Part shown: piece after piece, positions 30,771-42,455 of the stretch
Position numbering within the stretch: the first letter of the stretch is position 1
Layout of the letters: each line of letters starts with the position of its first letter
NCBI RefSeq assembly: GCF_950295315.1
Contig: NC_080177.1
Coordinates: 84,057,216-84,121,215 of the forward strand
Reading direction: 5' to 3'
Source: Erinaceus europaeus
Lineage: Eukaryota; Chordata; Mammalia; Eulipotyphla; Erinaceidae
DNA: 64,000 bases
The notes under the pieces: generated by a model
Seen by the model: the letters and a program-made list of their open reading frames with translations, nothing else
Database searches by the model: none
What the model was told of the DNA's origin: nothing
Position numbers and translations under genes: made by a program

Positions 30771-32171
30771 CACTGTATAATTGTAGATCACATTTTAAAA
30801 ATTAAAACATGCTATTTAATTGGGAATTTGACCTGTTTCACTTCACTTACTATTTTCATAGTATGTATGATAAGCTTTCTAAAGTCATCTCCTAAGGAAT
30901 TACAAAAATAAATAATTTAAATTTTTCATTAGGAATATTAAATTATCACTGCCAGTGACTTTGCAGTGCATTTTCTAGGTTACTATGATTTTTTTTTTTT
31001 TTAGTTAACAACTATTTCTATAATGGAACAAAACTGAAAGTACTCTGCATAAAATTCTAATAAAATATATAATCACATTATTAACAATATTTACCTCTAT
31101 TTTAGTTATCAAACAGATATTCTAATGTATAAAATGTGATTGATTATTATATAAACTATCTTGTAAAATATTCATTTTAACTACTAAATAGTGTACCTTC
31201 CACTGCTATATAATCTAGGTAATTTTTAAACAGCCTGTCACTAATTTATTTAATCTTTGTGATCACACACTAGTCCATACGGACTTATTATGAATTATAA
31301 TTTACACCTACACTGATATTTGGGAATTTGTTAAACAATGTTATTCAGCAGCTAAAATTATGCAGATCTGATATTCAGTGTGTTTTGCTAAAGAACTTAA
31401 CCTAATTCTTGGCTCTAGTCTACATTTCAAAAATATTATATTGGGAGCATTTGGGGTCTCATCAATATATATTTCAAAGGTATAAATTTTATTTTCATAC
31501 TTAAGGAAAACCTTAAAATTTTGTAGGTTATTTTCCCAACACTGTTCCTCCAGATGATGTGATCTGGTCAATTTAATTTCTGCAAACAAATTAAATAGAA
31601 ATACTTCTTTCCATTCTATTTTATTTTATTAAAGACTTCTGGGTGCATAATCATCATCTATTCTCTCCTTCTTCCCCTAATTGTCCTAACAGGGTCTGTG
31701 TGCTGAAAAATAATAATAATAATAATAATAATACCTATATTTCCAAACTTTCATTGCAGATAGGAATGCCATGGGTTATCAAACAGACAATGCCTTGGAA
31801 GTAGAATTTGTTGGGACTTCTGAAGAAACTTTTCCCTACTTCTAAAAAGAGGGAGGGAGGAAGGGGCAGGGAGAGAGAGAAGAGGAATGGGGGAGGGAGA
31901 ATCTGATTCGTTGGACACAGTAAAGTTTACTTATTTATTAATAAAAGAGAGGAAGCAGAAACAGTAGCACTCTGGAACATGCAATGGCAGGAAGAGGACC
32001 TCATGCTTGACAAGTCCAGTGTATGCAGTATATCGCTTCCTATATATATATTCCTCTTCCCCCTCCCCCGATGGTCCTGCCTTCTCTTCCTTTCTACGTC
32101 ACACCTACACCTACTTCTACTTCTGAATAACCTTCCTTTTTTCCTCTTCCCTCTCTGGATCATGACGACCA
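30771..32171. other. AT-rich unique spacer, 1.4 kb
   Basis: Low GC from 30771 to 31620 without recognised repeats; a TAA run at 31709-31735; a purine-rich stretch at 31845-31905. The 82-codon minus frame at 31341-31589 has no motif. Confidence 0.5.
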
Positions 32172-32181
32172 TGACCATAAT

Positions 32182-32479
32182 TTTCTTTTTTTTTTAATTT
32201 TTTAATATATATTTATTTCCTTTTTGTTGACCTTGTTGTCCTTATTGTTGTAGTTATTATTGTTATTGTTATTGATGTTGCTGGATAGGACAGAAAGAAA
32301 TGGAGAGAGGAGGGGAAGACAGAGAGGGGGAGAGAAAGACACCTGTAGACCTGCTTCACAGCCTGTGAAGTGACTCCCTTGCAGGTGGGGAGCCGGGGGC
32401 TCGAACCAGGATACTTACGCCGGTCCTTGCGCTTTGCGCCACCTGCGCTTAACCCGCTGCGCTACCGCCCGACTCCCCG
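32182..32479 (-). repeat. SINE-A
   Basis: Well preserved copy without module M; GCTCGAACCAGGATAC box region. Duplication TGACCATAAT at 32172-32181 and 32480-32489. Confidence 0.95.
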
Positions 32480-32489
32480 TGACCATAAT

Positions 32490-32833
32490 ATTCATCCTCT
32501 ACTCTTTCTTCTTTCTCCTTTGGATCTTGAAAGACGAGACATAATATTGCCGATATGTCAGTCCCACAACCAGTGTCGTCAAGCCAACATCCACAACAGG
32601 ACTTCTCATTATGTAAAGAAAAATACTTCCCTGCCTGCTGCTGGGATCTGTGATTCATTCAGCTGAGCTGAATCCCTACCTGAGAAGTCTGCCCTAGTCC
32701 AGCAGTGTCGGTGTTCAGAAGCACTCTGCATACTCACCTGCTCAAAAGGAAGGCATTTGGAATCTGGTAAATTTTGGCATTTTAATCAAAGTCATTTCAC
32801 AAATCCTAGGTGTCTATATATGGAAATCATTTG
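32490..32833. other. Unique spacer
   Basis: Nothing recognised. Confidence 0.45.
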
Positions 32834-33600
32834 AGTGGGTCCCAGCAGAAGGGACAAACAGTTGACAGTGATACACCAGGGGAAGATCAGCGTTCTCAAG
32901 ACACGGATTGCTAGGACACAGACTCAGGACGCAGCGATCACACAGGCTCCTGTGCAAACTGCGACTAGACATGGGCCCTGGGTCAAACAGACAGGGTCAA
33001 GAGTTCCTTGTCTTTATAGACTTTCTTCAAGTTTGGGAGCTGCTCTCTGCCCTGACCCAGATTTCTTGTTCTATTCTCAACTCTGACACCATCTTCCCAG
33101 ACAATATTTTTAGTCCACCTGTATATTTGCTATCAAGCTTAGGCAAAAAAAAAAAAAAAAAAAAAATACTGAAGTTATGGGCCACTTAGAATGTACGTTA
33201 AATAGGCTACCTGGCTTCTCTCCATCCAAGTTCCCTAATTTCGTCTGCAATATCCCTACCTTTTGGTTCCTGTTTATTAAACATCTTGTCCTGCTTTATA
33301 TTTTACTACCTTTCAGCCACCAAGTTGCAGATGCTACCATGACACCATCCTGACTTTTCTGGGCAGAAGACCTCACCAATATGTCCTGGAACCTCCCCTC
33401 CCCAGAGCCCTGCCCAGAACCCTGTCCTACTAGGGAAAGACAGAAACAGGCTGGGGGGGGGGGGGGCAGGCGGATAGACCTGCTAACAAACATGTCCAGC
33501 AGAGAAGCAATTATAGAATCCAGAACTCCCACCATCTGCACCTCATAAATAATATTGATCCATACTCCAAGAGGGAAAGAACTGTTAGGGGAAGATGACC
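32834..33600 (+). repeat. Family E copy, 3'-truncated
   Basis: Follows the long form from GACACGGATTGCTAGGACAC to TCCATACTCCAAGAGGGAAA, with an A run at 33146-33167, and departs before the usual 3' end. A G run interrupts GGCTGGGG at 33455-33466. Confidence 0.82.
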
Positions 33601-33751
33601 AGGGGGCTCTGAACTCCAGTTCCATTGGGACCCAGAGAGAGAAGTGGAAAAAAGAACATTCAGAGGTGGCAGTGGGTGTAGGTTTGACTTGGAAGGGAGG
33701 AGAGGGCAGGGCCGTGGGAGAAATGGGCAAATAATATGTAAATACAGATAG

Positions 33752-34062
33752 ACAGTTAAGCATGGTGGGTTAAGCGCACATGGCATGAAGTGCAAGGACT
33801 GCCATCAGAATCCCAGTTTGAGCCCCCAGCTCCCCACCTGCAGGGGAGTCGCTTCCTAGGCGGTGAAGCAGGTCTGCAGGTGTCTGTCTTTCTCTCCCCC
33901 TCTCTGTCTTCCCCACCTCTCTCTATTTCTCTCTGTCCTATCCAACAACAACAACAGCAATAACAACAATAATAACAACAAGGACGATGATAAACAGACA
34001 GGGCAGAAAAGGGAAAAATGAAAAATAATAATAATAAAAAGAGTTAAAAAAAAAAAAAAAAC
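33752..34062 (+). repeat. SINE-A
   Basis: GTTAAGCATGGTGGGTTAAG head with a short internal repeat, GTTTGAGCCCCCAGC box, CAACAACAACAGCAATAAC spacer and long A tail. It separates two family E pieces. Confidence 0.9.
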
Positions 34063-34064
34063 TA

Positions 34065-34310
34065 GGGACTTCCCAGGGCAGATGACCCCACCAATGTGTC
34101 CTGGAGCCCCACTTCCCCTGAGTTGTAGCCCTCAAAAAAAAAAAAAAAAAAAGAAAGAATATTCAACCCACGTCTGTGACCTTGGGAGAGCTGCTACAGT
34201 TTCAAATGGAGCAAATGGGTACACAGACCTCTGGTGGTGGGAACGGTTTGGAATTATACGTGTTGTCTCATAATTTTGTAAATCAATATTAAAACAATAA
34301 TAACATAAAA
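34065..34310 (+). repeat. Family E piece with internal A run
   Basis: ACTTCCCAGGGCAGATGACC to GAGCCCCACTTCCCC, then a 20-base A run, then GACCTCTGGTGGTGGGAACG to the end ATAATTTTGTAAATCAATAT. The middle of the element is missing. Confidence 0.7.
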
Positions 34311-34591
34311 TAAGCCATGTTAGGCTTTGTAGGCTAAACGCTCAGTGTTTTCCTCATAGAATCCTGGCTACAAACTCTGACTGTTATTCTAAAGATATAT
34401 GATTGTATATTGTGGGATTATACAACAAGGAACTGCTAGACAATGAGAGGTAGTTAAGAGCTAGCCTGGTGACAGTAAATGTTCGCATATGTCCATAAGA
34501 ATACATCCAACACCATGAATATGTAAGCACTGACTACATAAGACACATGTCTAAAAAGAAACCCCATATGACTTTACAAAAAAAAATCTTT
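34311..34591. other. Spacer
   Basis: AT-rich; nothing recognised. Confidence 0.45.
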
Positions 34592-34868
34592 TCTTTTCCC
34601 TCCAGGGTTGTCACTGGGACTCACCGTCTTCTCTATGTATCCACTGCTCCTGGCAGACATTTTTTCCATTTTATTGGATAAGACAGACAGAAATGGAGGG
34701 AGGAGGGCAAGATACAGAGGGAGAGAAAGACAGACACCTGCAGACCTGCTTCACCACTTGTGAATCAGCCCCCAGCAGATGGGGAGTCAAGGGCTCAAAC
34801 CCAGATCCCTTTGTGGATCCTTGCACTTTGTGCCACATGTGATAAGCCAGCTTTAACACCCAGCCCCC
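34592..34868 (-). repeat. SINE-A-like with module M
   Basis: CCTCCAGGGTTGTCACTGGG, purine body, GCAGATGGGGAGTCAAGGGC, head complement. The CAACAACAATAAT spacer is reduced to TTTTATTGG. Confidence 0.85.
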
Positions 34869-35011
34869 AAAATATCTTAAATCGCAGTTATTAGCAATTC
34901 ATTCAAAATGAATCTGAGATACCATTGAGTAAAAATGAATAGGATTTAAGAAAAAAGAAGGCAGAGAAGGAAAAGTCAGTTTGAGCAAGAATATGAAGGT
35001 AGAAAGAAAAG

Positions 35012-35244
35012 GTCTGGAGGCCAGGTGGCAGCGCACCTGGTTGACTGCACATGCTACAGTGCATAAGGACCAGAGTTCGAGCCCCTGGTCCCCACCTGCA
35101 GGGGGGAAGCTTTGCAAGTGGTGAAGCAGGGTCTGCAGGTGTCTCTCGGTCTTGCTCCCTCTCTGTGAACCCCTTCCCTCTGCATTTCTGGCTGTCTCTA
35201 TCCAATAAATAAATAAATAAAGATAATAAAAAATGTTTTTTTAA
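35012..35244 (+). repeat. SINE-B, complete
   Basis: GAGGCCAGGTGGCAGCGCAC, GAGTTCGAGCCCCTGG, AATAAATAAATAAATAAAG tail. Confidence 0.95.
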
Positions 35245-35787
35245 AAAGGCTGTTAATGAAACATATCAACTGCTGAAGAACTAGATTCCCCACTACCAGT
35301 TGGTAGTCTAAGGATTAATTCACTTATGTATGTCATGTTCTTTAAGAATCGTAGAAGACTCCCACACTTATGGACATCTAATCTTTGACAAAGGTGCCCA
35401 GACTATTCAATGAGGAAAGGAGAGTCTCTTCAACAAATGGTGTTGGAAAAATTGGGTTGAAACATGCAGAAGAATGAAACTGAACCCCTATATTTCATCA
35501 AACACAAAAGTAATAAATTCCAAATGGATCAAGGACTTGGATGTTAGACCAGAAACTATCAAATACTTAGAGGAAAATATTGGTGTAACTCTTTTCCATC
35601 TAAGTTTTAAAGGCATCTTCACTGATACAAATCTGATTACAAAGAAGACTAAAACAAAAATAAACCAATGGGACTACATCAAATTAAAAAGCTTCTGCAC
35701 ATCAAAAGTTACCACCACCCAAAGAGATCCATTACAGAATGGGAAAAGATCTTTGCATGCCATACATCAGACAAAAAGCTAATAACC

Positions 35788-37327
35788 TGTCAGGAGCCGG
35801 CATGGGTGAAAGTAATTCAGACTCCCTGAAGGAAAGGGGGGTCCACGAGATGAATGAGAGACACGTCAGCTGCTGTAGGTGCAGGAGAGAAGTGTCTTCT
35901 CAGCCCTTTGTCTGCAGAGGTTTATTTTTTTAATATTTATTTTTTTTCTCTTTTATTGCCCTTATTGCTTTATTGGTGTAGTTATTATTGTTGTGTTATT
36001 GATGTTGTTGTTGGATAGGACAGAGAGAAATGGAGAGAGGAGGGGAAGACAGAGAGGGGGAGAGAAAGACAGACACCTGCAGACCTGCTTCACCGCCTGT
36101 GAAGCGACTCCCCTACAAGTGGGGAGCCAGGGGCCTCGAACCAGGATCCTTACGCCGGTCCTTGCGCTTTGCACCACATGTGCTTAACCTGCTGCGCTAC
36201 CACCCAGCCCCCCAGAGGTTTATTATTTAGACACTTTTTGCCTGGATAGAGTTGACATCATGTAAGGTTATTTTCATTAACATCAAGGATACAGATGACA
36301 TCATGCATGATTGTTTTCATTATCAAGAATAACCTTAAACAACATGATTATTATAGGTATGTTTTCCTTAGAGAGTTCCCTAGGTCTGGGGCATCCTGGT
36401 TTCCCCTTGAAAGTTTCCTTGGTCAGGAGTAGTCTAAATTTTCCCTTGAAAGTTCCCTTGAAATGACCATCTGTGTTTTGACCATCTCCCTGTTCTGACC
36501 TCCTGTATGAATAAACATTTCTCCCTGGAATCAAATCTAATGGCTTTTCTTCTTAACCCATTCTTGGGTGGGTCTAACTAGATCATAAACCAGGATTTTT
36601 GTAATATAGTAAGCTGTCCACCTAAAGAAATCTTCTGCTGTAGAGTAAGCACACACCATGGGGGCTCTCTTCTGGTTAACCTTTGCATATGTGAAAGTTC
36701 ACTGACTTTTAGCTATATGAAAGTTGACTAACTTCTACCCATATATCCTAACATTAGCTAGTTAACTACACAGCCGCTATATTCATCATGGCTGCCTCTA
36801 AGAGGAAGCGGAGGGGTCTGTGGGTGAGGGTCAGCAATAGGGCCTCTTCATATTTCGGTGGAGACCACAGTCTGCCACTCACACTATAAGCCACCCGTAA
36901 CTCTGGCTTTGGGTCTGAGTCCAGCTGACTGAGAAGCTGTAGTGGCGACAAACAGCTCCTTTTCTGAAAGCCTCCCAATGGCTACGGCAGCTTTAGCTCT
37001 TAGGCCATTTTTAGTCTTGTCACACTCACTGCCGTAATTATTGTCACTGTGTACTCCCCCTGAGGATCTCTTTCTATTTTCCCAGGTAATATTTGTGTAT
37101 TTGCAGTATAGCCAATAAGTCCTCAAATTATGACTGTAATTGAAAAATAAATAGCTTCGGTTTAGTCAAGAACTTCCCACTCTGCAGTAGATTCCAGTCT
37201 GTTCGGACTTTGTCTGGCAGCCGACGTGACGTCACCTCTGCCATTACACAAAAAGGATAAGTAGTTTCAGTTCAGTCCTGCATTGCTCGGACTTTGTCTG
37301 ACAGCAGCTGTGACATCGCCTCCACCG
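35788..37327 (-). mobile_element. ERV LTR inserted in L1, carrying its own SINE
   Basis: Starts TGTCAGGAGCCGGC at 35788 and ends CCACCG at 37327. The 6-bp duplication ATAACC is at 35782-35787 and 37328-37333, and the L1 resumes in register. A minus-strand AATAAACC poly(A) signal lies near 36228, so transcription would run leftward. Without its SINE the element is about 1.25 kb. Its right end (U3 start) exists as two diverged tandem copies of about 70-90 bp, each with GGACTTTGTCTGRCAGC. Short minus frames of 70-80 codons at 36766-37126 show no recognised viral domain. Confidence 0.82.
35927..36212 (-). repeat. SINE-A inside the LTR
   Basis: Complete copy with the perfect 12-bp duplication CAGAGGTTTATT (35915-35926, 36213-36224), which falls on the LTR poly(A) region and duplicates it. 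Confidence 0.95.
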
Positions 37328-37564
37328 ATAACCAAAATATATAAAGAGCTCACCAAACTCAGCAACAAGAAAGCAAATGACCTCATCCAAAAATGGGGAG
37401 AGGATATGATATGAACAGAATATTCAACACAGAGGAGATCCAAAAGGCCTACAAACATACGAAAAATGCTCCAAGTCATTGATTGTCAGAGAAATGCAAA
37501 TAAAGACAACAATAAGATACCACTTCACTCCTGTGAGAATGTCACACATCAGAAAAGTTAGCAG

Positions 37565-37870
37565 TGGGGGTCGGGCGGTAGCACAGCAGGACAGCAGGCT
37601 AAGCGCATGTGGCTCAAAGTGCAAGGACCAGCTTAAGGATCCTGGTTTGAGCCCCTGGCTCCCCACCTGCAGGGGAGTCGCTTCACAGGTGGTGAAGCAG
37701 GTCTGCAGGTGTCTATCTTTCTCTCCCCCTCTCTGTCTTCCCCTCCTCTCTCCATTTCTCTCTGTCCTATCTAACAACAATAGCATCAATAATAACAATA
37801 ATAGCTACACCAACAGCAACAACAAAAAAAAGGGCAACAAAAGGGAAAATAAATAAAGAAAAAAAGAAAT
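37565..37870 (+). repeat. SINE-A inside L1
   Basis: Complete copy, tail with AACAAAAAAAAGGGCAACAA and A-rich end. Perfect 10-bp duplication AAGTTAGCAG (37555-37564, 37871-37880). Confidence 0.96.
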
Positions 37871-38320
37871 AAGTTAGCAGCAACAAATGCTGGAGAGGTT
37901 GTGGGGACAAAGAACATTGCTGCTGGGAATCTCAATGGGTCCAGCCTCTGTGGAGAACAGTCTGGAGACTCTCAGAAGGCTAGAAATGGACCTACCCTAT
38001 GACCCTGCAATTCCTCTCCTGGGGATAGAGCCTAAGGAACCCAACACACCCAGCCAAAAAGATCTGTGTACACATATGTTCTTAGCAGCATAATTTGTAA
38101 TAGCCAAAACCTGGAAGCAACCCAGGTGTCCAACAACAGATGAGTGGCTGAGCAAGTTGTGGTCTAGATACACAATGGAATACTACTCAGCTATTAAAAA
38201 TAGTGATTTCACCTTCTTCACCTCATCTTGGATGGAGATTGAGGGAATCCTGTGAAGTGAGATAAGTCAGAAAGAGAGGGATGAATATGGGATGATCTCA
38301 CTTATAGACAATTGAAAAAT

Positions 38321-38676
38321 GCCACCATGACACCAACTTGCCTTCCCTGGACAGATGACCTCACCTATGTGTCCTGGAGCCCCACCTCCCCAGAACCCTG
38401 CCCCACTAGGGAAAGACAGAGACAGGCTGGGGGGTATGGAGTCACCTGTCTATGCTCATGTCCAGCAGAGAAGCAATTACAGAAGCCAGACCTCCCACCA
38501 TCAGCACCACATAAAGATCTTTGATCCAGACTCCCAGGGGGATAAAGAACAGGGAAGCTTCCAATGGAGGAGATGGGGTACGGAAGTCTGATGGTGGTGG
38601 GAACTGTAAGGAATTGTACCCCTCTTATCCCATAATTTCGTCAATCAGTATTAAATCACTAATAATAAAAAAAGAA
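38321..38676 (+). repeat. Family E, 5'-truncated, inside L1 3' UTR
   Basis: Starts GCCACCATGACACCAACTTG and ends ATCACTAATAATAAAAAAAG. TTGAAAAAT repeats on both sides (38312-38320, about 38678-38686) within an L1 phrase that normally reads on without a break. Confidence 0.92.
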
Positions 38677-38871
38677 GTTGAAAAATATGAAGACACTAAG
38701 CAGAACTTGACTGAGGATGGGGGGACTACACCAAAGTAAAAGACTCTGGGGTGGGGCTGGGGGGCGGCTCAGGCCTTGGAACATGATGGCAGAGGACCTA
38801 GAGGGGATGAACTGTTAGGTGGAAACTTGAGAAATGTTACACACATACAAACTGTTTAGTTTACTGTCGAC

Positions 38872-39250
38872 TGCCAGTCCCTGTTCAAGGCGCCATTAAG
38901 CCGGGCTAGCTTCGCGCGGGCGGGAGAGAGAGACGACCAGGGACTCCTGGCTGAGTGGTTTGCAGTTCAGTCTAATAAAGACTGAATAAATGTGGAATGC
39001 AGCGCAATCTAAGCTCTCTCTAATCACAATCCTGTCCTTATCTATCCTGAGGCGGAAAAGGATGTACGTAGGATAGGGGGTGGGGAGAAGGGAAAAGCGT
39101 GCAAAACAGTGAGGATTAAACCAGTGCCCTGGAGGCAGGGCGGTGCTTCGTTAACAGTGGTTATGTAAATAGAATACAGTGTTAGGCAGGGGGGATTAAA
39201 CCAGTGAAACAGAAGGGGTCTGAGAAGCAGAATTTAGAAGCAGACCAACA
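38872..39250 (-). mobile_element. Solo LTR, 379 bp, inside L1 3' end
   Basis: Exact TG...CA ends (TGCCAGTCCC to GACCAACA) and a 6-bp duplication GTCGAC/GTCAAC (38866-38871, 39251-39256). The single difference is a CpG-type change. Minus orientation is chosen because the left part resembles the LTR fragment at 23671-23800, whose poly(A) signal is on the minus strand. The AATAAA motifs visible here are on the plus strand within a small hairpin, so orientation is not certain. Confidence 0.85.
38966..38986. repeat. 8-bp inverted repeat in LTR
   Basis: TTCAGTCT, loop AATAA, AGACTGAA. It sits where the poly(A) signal is expected. Confidence 0.9.
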
Positions 39251-39304
39251 GTCAACTGGAAACCATTAATCTCCCCAGTAAAGAAAAAAAAAATCTTGGA
39301 AGAC

Positions 39305-39404
39305 AATAATTCAGGTAAGTAATTCAGAGAAGTCTTGCTACTCTAATTTGTTCATGATTTTTCTTTCACCCAACTCTAATTTTTAAGGTTTCTTAAAATA
39401 GGGA
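39305..39404. other. Short spacer
   Basis: Nothing recognised. Confidence 0.4.
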
Positions 39405-39650
39405 GCCTCCTGGTTATGCTTAGTGAAATGAGTAAGGAGATGAAAGGTAACAGATGTTTTCCCACATATGTGGACTCTAGAGATCTGAGTCACGTGAACT
39501 GGGGAAAAAAATCAGAAACAAGCAAACTGTAGGATTTTTGAGAACTCTGGTGGAGGGTTTGGTGTGGAAATACACACTGTAATCTTACAATCTTGCAACC
39601 CACTCTAATCACATATAGAAAAATCTTAAAATAAAATTTAAAAAACCTAA
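39405..39650 (+). mobile_element. Old L1 3' UTR and end
   Basis: GCTTAGTGAAATGAGTAAGG and the ATATGTGGACTCTAG zone are L1 3' UTR. The end is CTGTAATCTTACAATCTTGC with an A-rich tail, matching 11941-12125. Confidence 0.7.
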
Positions 39651-39749
39651 GTAAATAGAAAAACTATCTGAAACCCTCGACTTATAAAGCATTCAATTAC
39701 AGAGTCAAAAAAATCAAAAAATCAGAATCAGACATGTGATACAGCCCAG

Positions 39750-40093
39750 GGTTTGTTTGTTTGTTTGTTTGTTTGTTTGCCTCCAGGGTTATGGCTGGGG
39801 CTGGGTGCCTGCACTATAAATCCACTGCTCCTGGAGGCTATTTTTCCCTTCTGTTGCCCTTGTTGTTTATCATTGTTATTATCATTGTTGTTGTTGGATA
39901 GGACAGAGAGAAATGGAGAGAGGAGGGGAAGACAGAGAGGGGGAGAGAAAGACAGACACCTGCAGACCTGCTTCACCACCTGTGAAGCGACTCCCCTGCA
40001 GGTGGGGAGCCGGGGGCTCGAACCGGGATCCTTATGCCGGTCCTTGTCCTTCGCGCCACCTGCACTTAACCTGCTTTGCTACCGCCCAGCCAG
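39750..40093 (-). repeat. SINE-A with module M and (GTTT)n tail
   Basis: Tail expanded to six GTTT units; GCTCGAACCGGGATCC box complement; CAGCCCAG on both sides. Confidence 0.94.
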
Positions 40094-40290
40094 CCCAGTT
40101 TTAACCCTGACAGGCTCCAGTGTTGAAACTCTCCATTCTCATTCTCCTTTTCTGTACTTTGGTAAAAGAGTGTTTCTCGTGTGGTAGCTAGGAGGGATAA
40201 AATGAGATGGTGTTCAGAACTCACAGAGTCAGCTCTAGTGTTCAGCCACAACAGGCTCTCAGCAAACAGTTCTCCCACCTCACTTCCTTC
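40094..40290. other. Unique spacer
   Basis: Nothing recognised between SINE and satellite block. Confidence 0.45.
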
Positions 40291-42362
40291 TACACACACA
40301 CAGAGAGAAACACAGACACACACACATACACACACAGAAACACAGACACACACACACACACAGAGAGAAACACAGACACACACACACAGAGAAACACAGA
40401 CACAGAGAGAGAGAGAGAGAGAGAGACAAACACAGACACACACACACAGAGAGAAACACAGACACACACACATACACACACAGAAACACAGACACACACA
40501 CACAGAGAGAAACACAGACACACACACAGAGAAACACACAGAGAGAGAGAGAGAGAGACAAACACAGACACACACACAGAGAGAAACGCAGACAAACACA
40601 CACACACAGAGACACAGACACACACACAGAGAAACACAGACACAGAGAGAGAGAGAGAGACAAACACAGACACACACACACAGAGAGAAACACAGACACA
40701 CACACACACAGAGAAACGCAGACACACACACAAAGAGAGACACAGACACACACACACACAGAGAAACGCAGACACACACACACACACACACAGAGAAACA
40801 CAGACACAGAGAGAGAGAGAGACAAACTCAGACACACACACAGAGAGAAACACAGACACACACACACAGAGAAACACAGACACACACACACAGAGAGACA
40901 CACACACACAGAGACACAGACACACACACAGAGAAACACAGAAACACACACAGAGAAACACAGACACAGAGAGAGAGAGAGACAAACACAGACACACACA
41001 CATAGAGAAACACAGACACACACACAGAGACACAGACACACACACAGATTCACACAGACACACACACAGAGACATTCATACACACACATACACACAGACA
41101 CACACACACAGAGACATTCACACACACACATACGCACACATTCACACAGACACACACACAGAGACATACACACACAGACACACACAGAGACACACACAGA
41201 GACATACACACAGAGACATTCACACACACACATACACACACATTTACACAGACACACACAGACATTCATACATACATATATACACACAGAGGCACACACA
41301 GAGACATACACACACAGATACACACACAGAGACATTCACATACACACACAGAGACACACACACAGACACACACACACAGACACACACAGAGAGACACACA
41401 CAGAGACATTCACACACACACATACGCACACATTCACACAGACACACACACAGAGACATACACACACAGACACACACAGAGACACACACAGAGACATACA
41501 CACAGAGACATTCACACACACACATACACACACATTTACACAGACACACACAGACATTCATACATACATATATACACACAGAGGCACACACAGAGACATA
41601 CACACACAGATACACACACAGAGACATTCACATACACACACAGAGACACACACACAGACACACACACAGACACACACACACAGACACACACAGAGACATT
41701 CACACACACACATACACACAGAGACACATACAGAGACATTCACACACACAGATTCACACAGACACACACAGACATTCATATACACATATATACACATAGA
41801 GACACACACAGAGACATTCACACACACACACAGATTCACACACACACAGATTCACACAGACACACACAGACATTCATACACACATATATACACAGAGACA
41901 CACACACACAGACACACACACAGAGAAACATTCACATACACACACACATTCACACATACACACAGAGAGACATTCATACATACACATACACACAGAGAGA
42001 CATACACACACACAGACATTCACACACACACAGATTCACACAGACACACACAGACATTCATACACACATATATACACACAAAGACATACACACACAGACA
42101 CACACACAGAGAGACATTCACATACACACACAGAGACACACACAGAGACATACACACACACAGACATTCACACACACACATACACACACAGATTCACACA
42201 GACATTCATACACACATACATACACACAGAGACATACACACAGAGAGAGACATTCATACACACACATACACACAGAGACACACACAGAGAGAGACATTCA
42301 CACACACATTCACACAGACACACACACAGACACACACAGAGACATTCATACACACACAGACG
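40291..42362. repeat. CA/GA-rich simple repeat block, 2.07 kb
   Basis: Two zones. 40291-41047: ACACACAGAGAAACACAGAC and GAGAGAGACAAACACAGACA motifs. 41048-42362: ACACA with CATTCA, CATACA and ATATATAC motifs and GAGACA. A 292-bp segment is tandemly repeated: TACGCACACA at 41131 and 41423, CATTTACACA at 41241 and 41533. Frames of up to 530 codons on plus and 351 on minus exist only because the motif has few stop triplets. Confidence 0.97.
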
Positions 42363-42455
42363 AATCTTGAGATCATCTAGCACCTCCGTCTTGATTTGGA
42401 AAGGAGAAAAATAAAGGCGGACATATACCCCATCATAGTAAAAATGGAGGATTTT
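42363..42455. other. Short spacer
   Basis: Nothing recognised. Confidence 0.4.

Larger units (their letters stand above)
35360..39291 (+). mobile_element. L1 copy broken by four insertions
   Basis: One 5'-truncated L1 can be followed across 35360-35787, 37328-37564, 37871-38320, 38677-38871 and 39251-39291. It covers the ORF2 C-terminal region, the 3' UTR and the tail. The outer duplication AATCGTAGAAGAC / AATCTTGGAAGAC (35347-35359, 39292-39304; two mismatches) proves it is a single insertion. The first block holds a 102-codon open ORF2 piece (35474-35782; [16 protein letters not shown]). All coding parts are truncated. Confidence 0.93.

Noticed and set aside
36766..37126. Viral gene remnant inside the LTR (frames of 70-80 codons)
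   Set aside because: The frames overlap each other, show no recognised gag, pol or env motif and lie in the U3-like part of a bounded solo LTR.
40207..41799. Plus-strand open frame of 530 codons (and 351/261 codons on the minus strand)
   Set aside because: It consists of His/Thr/Gln/Arg or Cys/Val/Ser runs dictated by ACACAGAGAC repeats, all frames overlap, and there is no promoter or splice context. A simple repeat, not a gene.
40291..42362. CRISPR-like array
   Set aside because: No constant direct repeat with unique spacers; it is a mammalian simple repeat.
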